Counted from the stretch's first letter, positions 1-9,034 are shown. The stretch is DNA of 64,000 nt from Corynebacterium ulcerans (GCF_900187135.1 NZ_LT906443.1:992001-1056000); one strand, 5' to 3'. Numbers and translations: made by a program. The notes: a model not told the origin generated them from the letters alone.

Positions 1-453
1 TGCTAACGAAACCGCGAATCCGGAACGGCCAAAGCCAAACATGACGATCCACATGGAGTAAACAAAAAGTGCGGCCACGATAGACGGAACGCCGGTCAGG
101 ATGTCCACCATGAAGGTCGTGATGCGGCCCAAACGATTACCATGTGCGTATTCCACGAGGTAGACCGCCGTAAGCACCCCAATCGGAATAGAGATGAGGG
201 AACAGATTGCAGTCTGAACCAGCGTTCCGACCATCGCATGCAGTGCACCGCCACCTGGACGAGAATATAAAACACCCCGCTGGGAGGCAGTCCACCACGA
301 AGGGTCAATCACCGTTCCCAAGCCTTTTGTGATCAGGGTGGCAAGGACCCACAACAATGGGATGAGCGCAAGGGCCATGCACGCATAGACAATAAGCGTA
401 GCCGTTTTATCTGTACGCTTTCGACGCCTAGTGGCAGTCTGCATGTGGATCAT
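1..453 (-). CDS. pstA: Phosphate ABC transporter permease PstA (3' part outside window)
   Basis: One of the two inner-membrane permease subunits of the high-affinity phosphate importer PstSCAB. The visible 151 codons cover the N-terminus: a basic cytoplasmic start (TATRRRKRTDK), a first membrane helix (around LIVYACMALALIPLLWVLA) and the start of the permease domain with VGTLVQTAICSLISIPIGV. The gene runs off the left edge, so its C-terminal half is missing here. The ATG at 453 is chosen because GAGG lies about seven bases upstream; a second ATG at 444 is possible. It follows pstC by 27 bases and is surely co-transcribed with pstC and pstS. The pstB ATPase gene is expected just outside the window. 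Confidence 0.9.
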   Translation of the reverse strand, partial: MIHMQTATRRRKRTDKTATLIVYACMALALIPLLWVLATLITKGLGTVIDPSWWTASQRGVLYSRPGGGALHAMVGTLVQTAICSLISIPIGVLTAVYLVEYAHGNRLGRITTFMVDILTGVPSIVAALFVYSMWIVMFGFGRSGFAVSLA

Positions 454-480
454 GATGTCCTCAGATCAAAATCATTCATA

Positions 481-1518
481 TCAAGCCTTAGCCTTAGCGT
501 TCACTATGGACCTGGCAAGAGAGTTAACTGCAAAAGTCAGCAGGAATAAGACCAGTCCGGCAGCGATATACGCCCCGGCGCGTAGGTCATCGTTGAATTC
601 CGGCGCGGCATTGGCGATGGCGGTGGCAAAGGTCGTGCCGCCGTCGAAAAGCGAAAAACGGAACTCGGAAGAAGGCGAAATGACGAGGTAGAGCGCCATT
701 GTTTCTCCCAAAGCGCGCCCCAGTCCCAGCATTGAACCTGAGATAAAACCCGATTTACCAAAAGGAAGCACCGTCATGCGCACGACCTCCCATTTGGTAG
801 CCCCCAGCGCCAGCGCAGCCTCAATGTGCCCGCGCGGTGTTTGCACGAAGACTTCACGAGTGGTCGCGGCGATGATCGGGAGAATCATCACCGCCAAAAC
901 CACACCACCGGTAAAGATATTGCGACCGGTGGCAAAAGCCGGTGAGTTGCTATAGGTGGCAAAGAGGAAGAAGCCTCCGCCCCAGCTATTCACCCACTCA
1001 TAAAATCCTGACAACGCCGGTCCCAAAACCTGCCAGCCCCATAGGCCATACACAATTGACGGAACCGCAGCCAGCATGTCCACCAAAAATCCCAGTGGTT
1101 TTACCGCACGCGGGCGCGCATAGTGGGAAAGAAAGATGCCGATCCCCAACGCAATGGGCATAGCAATCACAAGTGCTATCACAGAAACAAGGACAGTCGC
1201 TGCCAAGAGGTTGGGAATACCAAAGAGCATCTGTGCTGTGTTCTGCAGGTTCCATGCCCCTGCATAGGTAAAGAACCCAACGATTCCCTCTGTGTTATTA
1301 CGGAGTGCCGGAATGGCACGCCACACCAAAAACAGCCCGATAGCTGCGATAATCACGCTTATGATCACCGTAGATGAGGTGGTAAGAAGACTAAATATCT
1401 TGTCTCCTAGCCGGCGAACCCGAACCGGTTTCTGCTTCGGGCTGTTCTGTGGTGCCGGTGGCGAGGATGTGGGGAGAGTCAAATCCTCAATTGTTATGCG
1501 TTCCGCGATGCGTTCCAC
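481..1518 (-). CDS. pstC: Phosphate ABC transporter permease PstC
   Basis: Second permease subunit of the PstSCAB phosphate importer. It has 345 residues with a roughly 45-residue cytoplasmic tail rich in basic residues (KQKPVRVRRLGDK) before the first membrane helix. The cytoplasmic EAA loop that docks the ATPase is clear: EAALALGATKWEVVRMTVLP, followed by SGSMLGLGRALGETMA, the typical PstC/PstA signature. The start is GTG at 1518 with AAGG upstream. It lies 49 bases after the pstS stop and directly before pstA, as in the pstSCAB operon of C. glutamicum. Phosphate-starvation control by PhoR is expected from that relative; I did not identify a binding site. Confidence 0.95.
   Translation of the reverse strand: MERIAERITIEDLTLPTSSPPAPQNSPKQKPVRVRRLGDKIFSLLTTSSTVIISVIIAAIGLFLVWRAIPALRNNTEGIVGFFTYAGAWNLQNTAQMLFGIPNLLAATVLVSVIALVIAMPIALGIGIFLSHYARPRAVKPLGFLVDMLAAVPSIVYGLWGWQVLGPALSGFYEWVNSWGGGFFLFATYSNSPAFATGRNIFTGGVVLAVMILPIIAATTREVFVQTPRGHIEAALALGATKWEVVRMTVLPFGKSGFISGSMLGLGRALGETMALYLVISPSSEFRFSLFDGGTTFATAIANAAPEFNDDLRAGAYIAAGLVLFLLTFAVNSLARSIVNAKAKA
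642..652 (-). repeat. GCTTTTCGACG word, copy 1
   Basis: Exact copy on the minus strand inside pstC, where it encodes Leu-Phe-Asp. A near copy lacking one T lies at about 418-427 in pstA. Confidence 0.8.
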
Positions 1519-1567
1519 TGAGATTGCGTCCTTACATAGTTATCGCCAGTTGCCGCTATATTCCCGA

Positions 1568-2674
1568 TTAAGAGATAGCTTTGACTGCTTTTTCTAGACG
1601 ATCGCGGTGAGTGCCTTTCACTGGGATATACCCCAGGTCAGCAAGCTCTTGGTCTTGGGAATTCAGCGCCACGCTCAGGAAGTCTTTGACTTGGTCGCGG
1701 GTGGTCTGGTCATAGCCTGCGGAGCACACGATCTCGTAGGTTGTCAGAACCAACGGGTAGGCGTCTTTTTCTTTCATCGCAAACAACGCTGAGGAATCGA
1801 CAACCATGTCATTGCCCTGGGTTTTAAAGGTCAGATGGTCCAGAGCGACTCCCACTGAGTCGGGATTGAGCTGGACTGGTCCTTGACCAAAGTCGATTGC
1901 AGCGATTCCCAGCTTTTGCTGCTGGGCAAAGCCGGCCTCAACATACGTAATGGCGCCGTCAATGTTGGATACTTCGGTGGCCACGCCATTGGAGCCGTTT
2001 GCGCCTGAGCCGACGGCCGTGGGGAATGCTTGTCCCTCTGTAGACCAATGGTCAGGGCTGGCTGCCTTGAGGAACTTTTGGAAATTATCGGAGGTGCCAG
2101 ACTCGTCGGAACGATAGACCACTTTGATGTCCGAATCTGGGAGATTCACGCCCATGTTCTCCTGAGCGATTGCCTCATCATTCCATTTCTTGATCTCGCC
2201 TTTGAAGATCTTGGCCACGGTTGCAGCGGAAAGGTTGAGGTGGTCTACGCCATTGAGGTGATAGGCCACCGCTACTGGTCCGATAACAAAAGGAAGGTGC
2301 CATGCGTCGTTGCCGTTGCAACGACCCTTTGCTTTGTCCACTTGCTCTGCACTCAGCGGAGAATCCGAGCCGCCAAATGCCACTTGACCAGCGATGAAGT
2401 TTTTCCGTCCAGAACCAGAGCCCGAGGCTGTGTACGCTAGCGAAGCTCCCGATACGGCCTCTTGGTACTTGATGTTGAAGTAGTCCATCGCGTTTTGTTG
2501 TGAGGAGGCTCCCTCTCCAACGAGTTCTCCGCCTACTTTGTTCAGACCAGAGACCTCACTGGTAGAGGCCCCAGCTCCGGAGGAACTACCCGTCTCGGAG
2601 CATGCGGAGAGTACGACAGCGCCCATACATACGATACTGAGGGCGGTAGCTGAGCGCTTGAGATTCAGGTTCAC
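1568..2674 (-). CDS. pstS: Phosphate-binding lipoprotein PstS
   Basis: Lipid-anchored extracellular phosphate receptor that feeds PstC/PstA. The N-terminus shows a basic start (NLNLKRS), a hydrophobic stretch and the lipobox VLSAC, so the mature protein begins at the Cys followed by SETGSSSG. Phosphate-pocket motifs are present: GEGASSQ, YTASGSGSGRKNF, FGGSDSPL and VYRSDESGTSDNF. The start is GTG at 2674, preceded by GGAAGG; an upstream in-frame extension to 2752 would add an implausible polar leader before the signal peptide. First gene of the pst operon. In C. glutamicum the orthologue is among the strongest phosphate-starvation genes. Confidence 0.95.
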   Translation of the reverse strand: MNLNLKRSATALSIVCMGAVVLSACSETGSSSGAGASTSEVSGLNKVGGELVGEGASSQQNAMDYFNIKYQEAVSGASLAYTASGSGSGRKNFIAGQVAFGGSDSPLSAEQVDKAKGRCNGNDAWHLPFVIGPVAVAYHLNGVDHLNLSAATVAKIFKGEIKKWNDEAIAQENMGVNLPDSDIKVVYRSDESGTSDNFQKFLKAASPDHWSTEGQAFPTAVGSGANGSNGVATEVSNIDGAITYVEAGFAQQQKLGIAAIDFGQGPVQLNPDSVGVALDHLTFKTQGNDMVVDSSALFAMKEKDAYPLVLTTYEIVCSAGYDQTTRDQVKDFLSVALNSQDQELADLGYIPVKGTHRDRLEKAVKAIS

Positions 2675-2968
2675 GATCGACCTTCCAAATGATGTTGAGT
2701 GAGGATCATGTAAGCGACTGTCCCTTATGCACAAGGAACGCCTCTCGCTCACGTGGAAGAATCTAAAGAACCAAGGTGACGTACAACACCTCTTTAGGTT
2801 AAATCCCGCAAAACGACCGGTGGCCTTTTAACTTTCCGCAGTTCAAGGGGGCACATTTTCACGCTTTTCGACGCCTCCTGCCGCCCGGTTTTATCCCGAT
2901 TAGGGGGTAAAAACCTCCCACTTTGGACACTTAGGTTACGTATTCACCGGCTGATATTAACCTCGTGT
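2675..2968 (-). promoter_or_regulatory. pstS: Intergenic region with the pst operon promoter
   Basis: This 294-base gap lies upstream of pstS and downstream of mshD, both on the minus strand, so it should carry the pst promoter. It holds one copy of the 11-mer GCTTTTCGACG (2863-2873). PhoR in C. glutamicum binds loosely conserved tandem repeats, which I could not place with confidence. No good terminator for mshD was seen. Confidence 0.4.
2863..2873 (+). repeat. GCTTTTCGACG word, copy 2
   Basis: Exact copy in non-coding DNA between pstS and mshD. It is one of two copies outside or at the edge of coding sequence, which shows the word is not only a product of codon usage. Confidence 0.8.
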
Positions 2969-3880
2969 TCACACTTTTCCAGCTGCAGAAAACACCACAT
3001 GCCGTTCAAAAGTGCTAAATCCAAGCCGGTTATAGGCCTCAAGCGCTGGCTTATTATCCGCTTCTACGTACAAGATGATCCGCTGGGCACCCTCATGCAC
3101 CAGATGTTGTAATCCTGCAGCGACCAAAGGGCCACCAAGTTTTTTGCCTCGGAAGGAGTCTGCAAGCCCCACCACATAGACTTCCCCATCTTCCCCTTTT
3201 GCCAGGTCGCCGTGTTTTTTCGTCCAATGGAATCCCGCAACCTCCGGGTTTTCAGGGTCGGCGGTGATAAGGAAGAGAACCCCCTCGGGGTCAAACCACG
3301 AGGTCTGCTGCGCACGGGCTAAGCGCTCAGCGTCCCATCCGCCTTGTTCTGGATGCCACCAAAAGGCCTCATTGTTAATGCGGAGCCATTGAGCGTCTAT
3401 ATCAGGACATAGTTCTCGTGCTTCTACAAGGTTAATTACTCTGTATCCCTCGGGAACAACACCGGCGCCTAGGGAAAGATTTTTACTACGCGCCGCCATG
3501 ACCAGCAGTTCACGTGAGACAGTCAGATCGAGCGTTGCCGCTAGTCGTTGCGCTGCGGGGAGGTATCCATGAGACCAAAAGTCGGTAAGGCCGGCGTCGA
3601 GAAGCTTGCGTGCCAGCGCACGTCCAATCCCTTTATTACGCTGTTCCGGTGCAACAACAAACTCTGCGGTACCTCCGTGATAAGCACCTACACCACTAAG
3701 TTGCCCGGTGTGGTCATGCACAACGATGTGACGGTGCCCTAGCTCAGGTTTTTCAAGGCCGGCTACAAGGTGTTCGGCCAGCGGGGCTACGCCATCAGCT
3801 TCTTGCGCGGACTTCACAAGGGCTACGGCGGCTTGGGAAAGCTGTTTGTCCGTGGGGATCTGGGTGGATGTGAAAATCAT
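2969..3880 (-). CDS. mshD: Mycothiol synthase MshD
   Basis: Last enzyme of mycothiol synthesis. It acetylates the cysteinyl amine of Cys-GlcN-Ins with acetyl-CoA to give mycothiol, the main low-molecular-weight thiol of actinobacteria. The protein is a tandem of two GNAT domains. The N-terminal one has the acetyl-CoA loop EFVVAPEQRNKGIGRALARK at about residues 75-95; the C-terminal one has VYVVGLADSFRGKKLGGPL at about 225-245. Length (about 303 residues) fits the family. The start is set at ATG 3880, though GTG codons just upstream (3889) are possible. It lies behind pstS as in C. glutamicum. Confidence 0.88.
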   Translation of the reverse strand: MIFTSTQIPTDKQLSQAAVALVKSAQEADGVAPLAEHLVAGLEKPELGHRHIVVHDHTGQLSGVGAYHGGTAEFVVAPEQRNKGIGRALARKLLDAGLTDFWSHGYLPAAQRLAATLDLTVSRELLVMAARSKNLSLGAGVVPEGYRVINLVEARELCPDIDAQWLRINNEAFWWHPEQGGWDAERLARAQQTSWFDPEGVLFLITADPENPEVAGFHWTKKHGDLAKGEDGEVYVVGLADSFRGKKLGGPLVAAGLQHLVHEGAQRIILYVEADNKPALEAYNRLGFSTFERHVVFSAAGKV

Positions 3881-3930
3881 AGCCACCACACTAGTCAGCG
3901 CTGCCAGGTCTAGCTGGTAATAATAATGAG

Positions 3931-4719
3931 GTGAGAATTACAACCCGGTCTCGGCTTTCCATCGCTGTTTGGGCAGGCATTGCCCTTATCTCCCTCATTG
4001 CTGCGCTGTGGGGTGTCGATGCAGCAATCGCCGCACGCGCAGAGCACCGAATTTCTCACGATGTTCGTAACAACGCGCATCTCGATCAAAACCCCAGCGT
4101 CTACCTTGGTGGTTTTCCTTATGTCGGCGCTCTATTTTCAGGAAAAGTACCGGGACTGGGCGTAAGTGTTTCTGACGTGGAAGTCAACGACTTTGGGCTT
4201 CTTACCACTAGCTCCCAAGTCACCGATATGGAACTCAATCGTTCTCAGCTATTCAGCGGCGACGTAGAAGGAACCCACGCCCAATTGCTCACCCGCACCG
4301 TCGGGTTCGACGCAGTAGCCGTGGGAAAACAACTCAATATCTTAGATTTAGACCTTTCCAACCCCTATGATGTATCCCCTGCCGGCACCAATTCCAGCGA
4401 AGTGCAGCTGCGCGGGACCCCAGACGGTTTTAGTAAACCCGTCACAGTGATCGCGACCATGCGACTCGAAGGACCGACTTTTAAGCTCACACCTACCACT
4501 GTGGTGGATCGCGGCGAGTCCAATCTAGATGACTCTGCTCTTTTCCGTGCCTTCACATGGACGCTCAACACAAAGACGCTCCCCATCAACGCCCAGGCCA
4601 GTTACGTTTACCTTGCGGGCGGAAGCATTCGCTTTGAAGCACAAGAGCGCAACGTCACCTTGAGACTGGAAGATCTTGCTCCTGTCCGTTCTGCTTCCAA
4701 CAAAGTGGTCGTGGATTAA
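3931..4719 (+). CDS. LmeA-like DUF2993 phospholipid-binding protein
   Basis: Secreted or membrane-anchored protein of 262 residues. After a short basic start (RITTRSR) a single hydrophobic segment, IAVWAGIALISLIAALWGVD, acts as signal or anchor. The rest is beta-rich with the family pattern NPSVYLGGFPYVGALFSGKV and later DGFSKPVTV and LTPTTVVDRG, typical of the DUF2993/LmeA family. Members in mycobacteria bind or cleave phospholipid and affect lipomannan maturation. The start is GTG at 3931, only a few bases after an A/T-rich TAATAATAAT stretch, so the message may be leaderless. It is convergent with the lipid kinase gene that follows. The precise role is unknown. Confidence 0.7.
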   Translation: MRITTRSRLSIAVWAGIALISLIAALWGVDAAIAARAEHRISHDVRNNAHLDQNPSVYLGGFPYVGALFSGKVPGLGVSVSDVEVNDFGLLTTSSQVTDMELNRSQLFSGDVEGTHAQLLTRTVGFDAVAVGKQLNILDLDLSNPYDVSPAGTNSSEVQLRGTPDGFSKPVTVIATMRLEGPTFKLTPTTVVDRGESNLDDSALFRAFTWTLNTKTLPINAQASYVYLAGGSIRFEAQERNVTLRLEDLAPVRSASNKVVVD

Positions 4720-4724
4720 AAGAG

Positions 4725-5759
4725 CTACATGCGAGGGTCGAAAAAACTGAAAGCTAGCCGGAGTTTAGACATAGAGTTCGCTTTCACCGGATGCGTCGGT
4801 GCATAAACCCTTAAGGCATCAGCCACAGCGCCTAGTCTCATCCCATCGAACTTTCCTACAAATTCCCCATCTACCTGGAAGCTCTGGTTTTCTGCGCATG
4901 TGATTTCCACGTCCATGGCATCGTCGAAACGCACAATGCGACGATTAAACCAACGCTTCATCGCCCGACTGTGTCCAAAGCCCACGAGGTGCGCCATGGC
5001 TGCCACGCCGCCCGGGCCAGATAAGTCGGTCAACCCGAATAACCCCAACCCTAGGTCAAAGGAGTTTCTGGGGTTAGTCACCACAGGGACGGGGCCTAAA
5101 AAGGTCCAGGGGTTGGTGTTGGAAGCGATGAGCAACGGCAGATCGGAATGCTCAAAAAGCTCCCCCTCACGATTTTTCGCCCGGACTCGCATCCGGGGAG
5201 GATGCCGATGTATGCGTCGCCACGCTACCAACGCCGCGTGGAGATAACGCAGTGGTGTCGCAGCAGCACCACGTCTGCGTACGCGCTCAACACCCACAAT
5301 GACATCGGCATCAATCCCAAAACCTGCGTTGACTGCAAACCACGATGTTCCCCATGTTCCTACATCAATGGTGCGGATCTTGTGGTGCTTCAAGGCATCG
5401 ACCAGCACTTCAGTCGCCTGAATAGGATCTGGTGGAAAACCCAGCGCACGGGCAAAGACGTTGGCAGAACCCGTGGGAATCACCGCGAGCACGGGAAGGT
5501 TCTCTCTGGGTTTGAGTCCCACCGGGCCTAGCAGCCCGTTAATGATCTCGTTCACGGTGCCGTCACCACCAACCGCGATAACTACATCAACATCGTCTCG
5601 GCTGAGCCCTGCGCACATGTCTGTGGCGTGTCCTTGGTAGTGGGTAAACTTTGTGCGCAATGCTAAGCCCGCCACAGAGCGCAGCACAGGAATCACCACT
5701 CCAAACAAGTCCGAATCTTGAGTGGTGGAATTCGGGTTAGCTATGAGAAGGGCTCGCAC
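4725..5759 (-). CDS. Diacylglycerol/lipid kinase family protein
   Basis: Predicted soluble kinase that phosphorylates a lipid such as diacylglycerol. Of 344 residues, the N-terminal half carries the DAGK catalytic signature VIAVGGDGTVNEIINGLLG (around residues 60-80) and VLAVIPTGSANVFARALGF, the nucleotide-binding GTGxxN-type loop. The C-terminal half is the beta-sandwich domain, ending in the family motif FQVDGEFVG. The start is GTG at 5759 (RALLIANPNS). The stop is six bases from the stop of the convergent LmeA-like gene. The neighbouring lipid-binding protein hints at envelope lipid metabolism, but the substrate is unknown. Confidence 0.8.
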   Translation of the reverse strand: MRALLIANPNSTTQDSDLFGVVIPVLRSVAGLALRTKFTHYQGHATDMCAGLSRDDVDVVIAVGGDGTVNEIINGLLGPVGLKPRENLPVLAVIPTGSANVFARALGFPPDPIQATEVLVDALKHHKIRTIDVGTWGTSWFAVNAGFGIDADVIVGVERVRRRGAAATPLRYLHAALVAWRRIHRHPPRMRVRAKNREGELFEHSDLPLLIASNTNPWTFLGPVPVVTNPRNSFDLGLGLFGLTDLSGPGGVAAMAHLVGFGHSRAMKRWFNRRIVRFDDAMDVEITCAENQSFQVDGEFVGKFDGMRLGAVADALRVYAPTHPVKANSMSKLRLAFSFFDPRM

Positions 5760-5821
5760 GCCCCCACCTTATCGCCTTTGGCGAACAGTTGGGGTTCTGT
5801 GCATAATTACCACTAGGCTGG

Positions 5822-6472
5822 GTGGCTATGAGCGACGATACAAACCACGTAGATACTCCTGCGCTCAGCGGTAACGACGCCGTCAACCGCGCCGCAGAAC
5901 AATGGAAAGACTCCGCCCTACGCAATATTCCAGCGTTCGGTGACCTCCCTATCCCCGATGACACCGCAAACCTGCGTGAAGGTCCCAACCTACACGATGG
6001 GCTTCTCGCGTTGCTCCCTCTAGTAGGAGTGTGGCGCGGCACAGGCCGAGCAGATACCGCAGAAGATGGTCAGTATTCCTTTGGCCAGCAAATTACTTTT
6101 GCCCACGATGGAGAAAACTATCTCACTTATGAGTCCCGCATCTGGAAGCTAGACGAGGACGGCAACCACATCGGTCTCGATCAACGAGAGTCTGGCTTCT
6201 GGCGCATCAGCCTCAAAGATGAGATCGAGGTTGTGCTTACGCACTCCACCGGAGTTGTCGAGGTTCTCTACGGCGAGCCTATGAACGAGCGCGCCTGGCA
6301 GGTCGAATCTGCCTCCACGATGGTCACTTCTACCGGCCCAGCTTCCTTGGGACCGGGCAAGCGCTTGTATGGCCTCATGCCTAACAACAACCTAGGTTGG
6401 GTAGATGAGCGCATGGTTGACGGCGAACTTCGTCCCCGTATGTCTGCCGAGCTTTCCCGCGTTATCGGCTAG
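5822..6472 (+). CDS. Ferric nitrobindin-like protein lacking the axial His
   Basis: Small beta-barrel protein of 216 residues. The nitrobindin entry motif is clear at LLPLVGVWRGTGRADT, followed by FGQQITFAHDGENYLTYESR and the FWRIS strand. Nitrobindins bind ferric haem through a His near the C-terminus, usually in a PHL-type context. Here the matching stretch is GELRPRMSAELSRVIG, with Arg at that place, so haem binding in the usual way is doubtful. The same loss is known for the corynebacterial branch. The start is GTG 5822 or ATG 5828. The gene is divergent from the lipid kinase with a 62-base gap containing TGTGCATAAT, a plausible extended -10. It overlaps the end of pabC by four bases. Confidence 0.75.
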   Translation: MAMSDDTNHVDTPALSGNDAVNRAAEQWKDSALRNIPAFGDLPIPDDTANLREGPNLHDGLLALLPLVGVWRGTGRADTAEDGQYSFGQQITFAHDGENYLTYESRIWKLDEDGNHIGLDQRESGFWRISLKDEIEVVLTHSTGVVEVLYGEPMNERAWQVESASTMVTSTGPASLGPGKRLYGLMPNNNLGWVDERMVDGELRPRMSAELSRVIG

Positions 6473-7386
6473 CCCAGAGCTGAATAGATAAGCTCGCGGA
6501 TCTCCTCCTCGTTGTCCGGGCGCGGCAGTTTGACGTCGTTAATGCGCCGCACCCGAGTGGCAACGCGCACTGAACTCACAAGCCAGACGCTGTCGGCTTT
6601 CTCAGTGAGATATTCCAGGTCCAGATCCTTTGTTTTACAGTTCCACCCGGCTGCGCGAGCGTGCTCAAAAAGCGCTGCTTGCGTTGTCCCAGGCAGGATA
6701 TCCCCACCGGGATGAGGCGTGCGTATCTTCTTATCTCGAACCGTAATCACGGTCGATGTCGCACCTTCCAAAATGCGATCTCCCTCGGTGAAGATGACGT
6801 CATCAAAATCGTGCTTGCGTGCCCACCGCAAGGCTGCCATGGTAGATGCGTAGTTGAGGGTCTTTGCCCCCAAAATCAGCCAAGGAACCGATGTGGAGTC
6901 CACCTGATATCCCCGTGGGCTCGTCATAACGCGCACGCCCTCAGCACGTTGTCCTATCACTCCCGCGTCTACCTTGGTAATCGTCAACCAGGCAGAGGGA
7001 TGCCCTGTGGAAGCGCGACCGCGGGTGTACGTCCATACGCATTTAGCGTCACACGAGTTTTGTGCAAACCACTGTTCGATCGCCATGGTGGTGGCATGCA
7101 GCCAATCATCAATGTTAGGTGCGGGCAAATCCAGCAGCTTTGCAGAAGCGATAAAGCGCTGCGCATGCCTTTCGACGTTGCAGGCTCTCCCCTTCCGTAG
7201 GAGAAGCGTCTCAAAGACCCCGTCTCCGCGAGTGACCACAGCATCATCCCAGTAGACCAAAGGCAGCAGTGGGCTATGAGTTCGCACTGATCCACCGTAG
7301 GGTTCCACCGCAAGGATTATGGGTTCAGGATTCTTCGCTTCGTGTCGATCATCCCGATGATCTTGATCTGATGAGCTGGGCGCCAT
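6469..7386 (-). CDS. pabC: Aminodeoxychorismate lyase (class IV aminotransferase fold)
   Basis: PLP enzyme predicted to split 4-amino-4-deoxychorismate into pyruvate and p-aminobenzoate for folate synthesis. It has 305 residues and fold type IV features: VVTRGDGVFETLLLRKGR near the N-terminus and the PLP-lysine region LILGAKTLNYASTMAALRWA at about 185-200. FTEGDRILEGATSTVI and a phosphate-binding TTQAALFEHA follow. A branched-chain or D-amino acid aminotransferase is the main alternative, but the adjacent folate-dependent YgfZ gene, divergent from it, favours PabC. It is convergent with the nitrobindin-like gene. Confidence 0.75.
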   Translation of the reverse strand: MAPSSSDQDHRDDRHEAKNPEPIILAVEPYGGSVRTHSPLLPLVYWDDAVVTRGDGVFETLLLRKGRACNVERHAQRFIASAKLLDLPAPNIDDWLHATTMAIEQWFAQNSCDAKCVWTYTRGRASTGHPSAWLTITKVDAGVIGQRAEGVRVMTSPRGYQVDSTSVPWLILGAKTLNYASTMAALRWARKHDFDDVIFTEGDRILEGATSTVITVRDKKIRTPHPGGDILPGTTQAALFEHARAAGWNCKTKDLDLEYLTEKADSVWLVSSVRVATRVRRINDVKLPRPDNEEEIRELIYSALG

Positions 7387-7439
7387 GATTACTCATTATG
7401 CCCTGACAACTGCGTGCTCGGTCGCGGTACCATCAAAAT

Positions 7440-8570
7440 GTGACAAATTTTGAGAACTCTAACCCCCACGATTCCGCATATGTGTCTCCGCTTGCCGCCT
7501 GGCCGGGTGCCGCGCTGCCCCAAGGCGACGACGATCTCCCCGAATATGCAGGTGTCGCCTGGCATTATGGTGCGCCACTTAATGAACAACGAGTCTTTGA
7601 CACCGGGGTGGGGCTTATTGATCTCTCTCACCGCCGCGTTATCAAAGTCCATGGTCCGGAGGCCGGTGCATTCCTGAACAATCTCCTTTCCCAAAAGCTT
7701 TCCGATGCCCCCCAGTGCCTAGCAGAAAAAAAGACTGCCACCTCAGCACTAGACCTGGATATTCAAGGTCACATCCTCCACCAAGTGGACATCCTCGCGG
7801 GGCTGGATTCGGAGGATGCGCTCTACCTACATCTTCCGCAAGCCCAATACGAGACTTTTTTCGCTTTCCTCACCCGCATGATCTTTTGGTCCAAGGTTGA
7901 AGTAGAACCCGCCGACCTTGCAGTCATAACGCTGATGGGTGCTGGAGTCCCTGATTTTCCCTTGCCAAGCTCAGACGCGATTGTGGCTACTGCACAGGTC
8001 CCAGGTTTTACTACTCACCGTCTGGATATTCTTGTGCACAGCCCAGAACTCATGAACATCGCGACACTGCTTAGCGACGCCGGCGCTGTCCCTACTGGGC
8101 TTATGGCTTTTACGGCGGAACGAGTGCGAAGCCAACAACCCGTTTTATCTCTCGATCTAGACGATAAGTCGATTCCCCACGAAGCCGCGCGGCTCATCTC
8201 AAACGCCGTGCACCTCAACAAAGGCTGCTACCGCGGGCAAGAAACGGTGGCTCGCGTGGAGAATCTCGGCCGTCCGCCCCGCTCGTTGGTGATCGTGCTT
8301 CTCGACGGCTCCGCCCCCACAATTCCAAAACCAGGAGATCCGATCGTCTCTGGTGGCAGGACCGTCGGTAAGCTTGGCACTGTAGTCCAGGACTATGAGC
8401 TAGGCCCAGTAGCGTTAGCGACAATCAAGCGAAGTGCACTGAGTGCCTCCAACCTCGTGGTCGCAGAGGACGTAGCCCTTGCCATAGATCCTGACTCCCT
8501 GCCCAAAGAAGACGACGAAAAAGCTGGGAGAAAAGCTATCAATAGATTAAAAGGGCTTTCCACCGATTAA
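7440..8570 (+). CDS. ygfZ: Folate-binding protein YgfZ (GcvT-like)
   Basis: Tetrahydrofolate-dependent protein related to GcvT that supports assembly or repair of iron-sulfur enzymes. The diagnostic motif is KGCYRGQETVARVENLGRPP, with the conserved Cys. The N-terminal part has GVGLIDLSHRRVIKVHGPEAG, typical of the aminomethyltransferase fold. It has 376 residues, longer than the E. coli protein but usual for actinobacteria. The start is GTG at 7440. It is divergent from pabC with a 53-base gap that must hold both promoters. Confidence 0.9.
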   Translation: MTNFENSNPHDSAYVSPLAAWPGAALPQGDDDLPEYAGVAWHYGAPLNEQRVFDTGVGLIDLSHRRVIKVHGPEAGAFLNNLLSQKLSDAPQCLAEKKTATSALDLDIQGHILHQVDILAGLDSEDALYLHLPQAQYETFFAFLTRMIFWSKVEVEPADLAVITLMGAGVPDFPLPSSDAIVATAQVPGFTTHRLDILVHSPELMNIATLLSDAGAVPTGLMAFTAERVRSQQPVLSLDLDDKSIPHEAARLISNAVHLNKGCYRGQETVARVENLGRPPRSLVIVLLDGSAPTIPKPGDPIVSGGRTVGKLGTVVQDYELGPVALATIKRSALSASNLVVAEDVALAIDPDSLPKEDDEKAGRKAINRLKGLSTD

Positions 8571-8579
8571 GGGTTCGGC

Positions 8580-8604
8580 TTGGTTACCCCCACGGGGTAA
8601 CCAA
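8580..8604. repeat. Inverted repeat after ygfZ
   Basis: Eleven-base arms (TTGGTTACCCC and its complement) around a three-base loop lie ten bases after the ygfZ stop. No run of T follows in either direction, so a classic terminator is doubtful. The rest of the gap to 8788 holds the promoter region of the DUF3073 gene, with the A/T-rich AATATATACGTCGAATATT. Confidence 0.5.
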
Positions 8605-8788
8605 GAAAAAATTCAGCACCGCGAACCCACGACTGAGGGGAAAATTTTCCGTGGTTACGGCGGCGGTGCGACAAATCGGACTGTTTCGGGCTATTGTGTC
8701 TAACAGGAATATATACGTCGAATATTACAGCTTCCGGAGAAGCCCAAATTCCCAAGTCTTCTCCTGCTCACTCCAAGGGGGTCCTGCC

Positions 8789-8992
8789 ATGGGTCGCGGT
8801 CGCGCGAAGGCAAAACAGACCAAGGTTGCACGCCAGCTGAAGTACAACACTCCGAATATGGATCTGGATTCGCTTCAACGAGAGTTAGCTGGGAAGTCCC
8901 CTAATTCTAGCGATAACTATGAGAACGATTATTCGGATGAGTATGCAGAGGACGATCAGTACGGGGATTACTCCGACTGGGAGAAAAAGTAG
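8789..8992 (+). CDS. DUF3073 family small protein
   Basis: Small protein of 67 residues found throughout actinobacteria, function unknown. The N-terminus is basic and conserved (MGRGRAKAKQTKVARQLKY), which suggests nucleic-acid or ribosome contact. The C-terminal half is very acidic and rich in Asp, Glu and Tyr (DYSDEYAEDDQYGDYSD). The ATG at 8789 is preceded by AAGGGGG at proper distance, and DUF3073 members start at this point. A bidirectional terminator follows. Confidence 0.85.
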   Translation: MGRGRAKAKQTKVARQLKYNTPNMDLDSLQRELAGKSPNSSDNYENDYSDEYAEDDQYGDYSDWEKK

Positions 8993-9034
8993 CAAGGCTC
9001 TGCCTCCTGCTTACTAACTCCGCAGCTTATAAAA

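Noticed and set aside
8580-8604. Terminator of ygfZ
   Set aside because: The stem is good, but A-rich and not T-rich sequence follows on the plus strand, so only an inverted repeat is reported.
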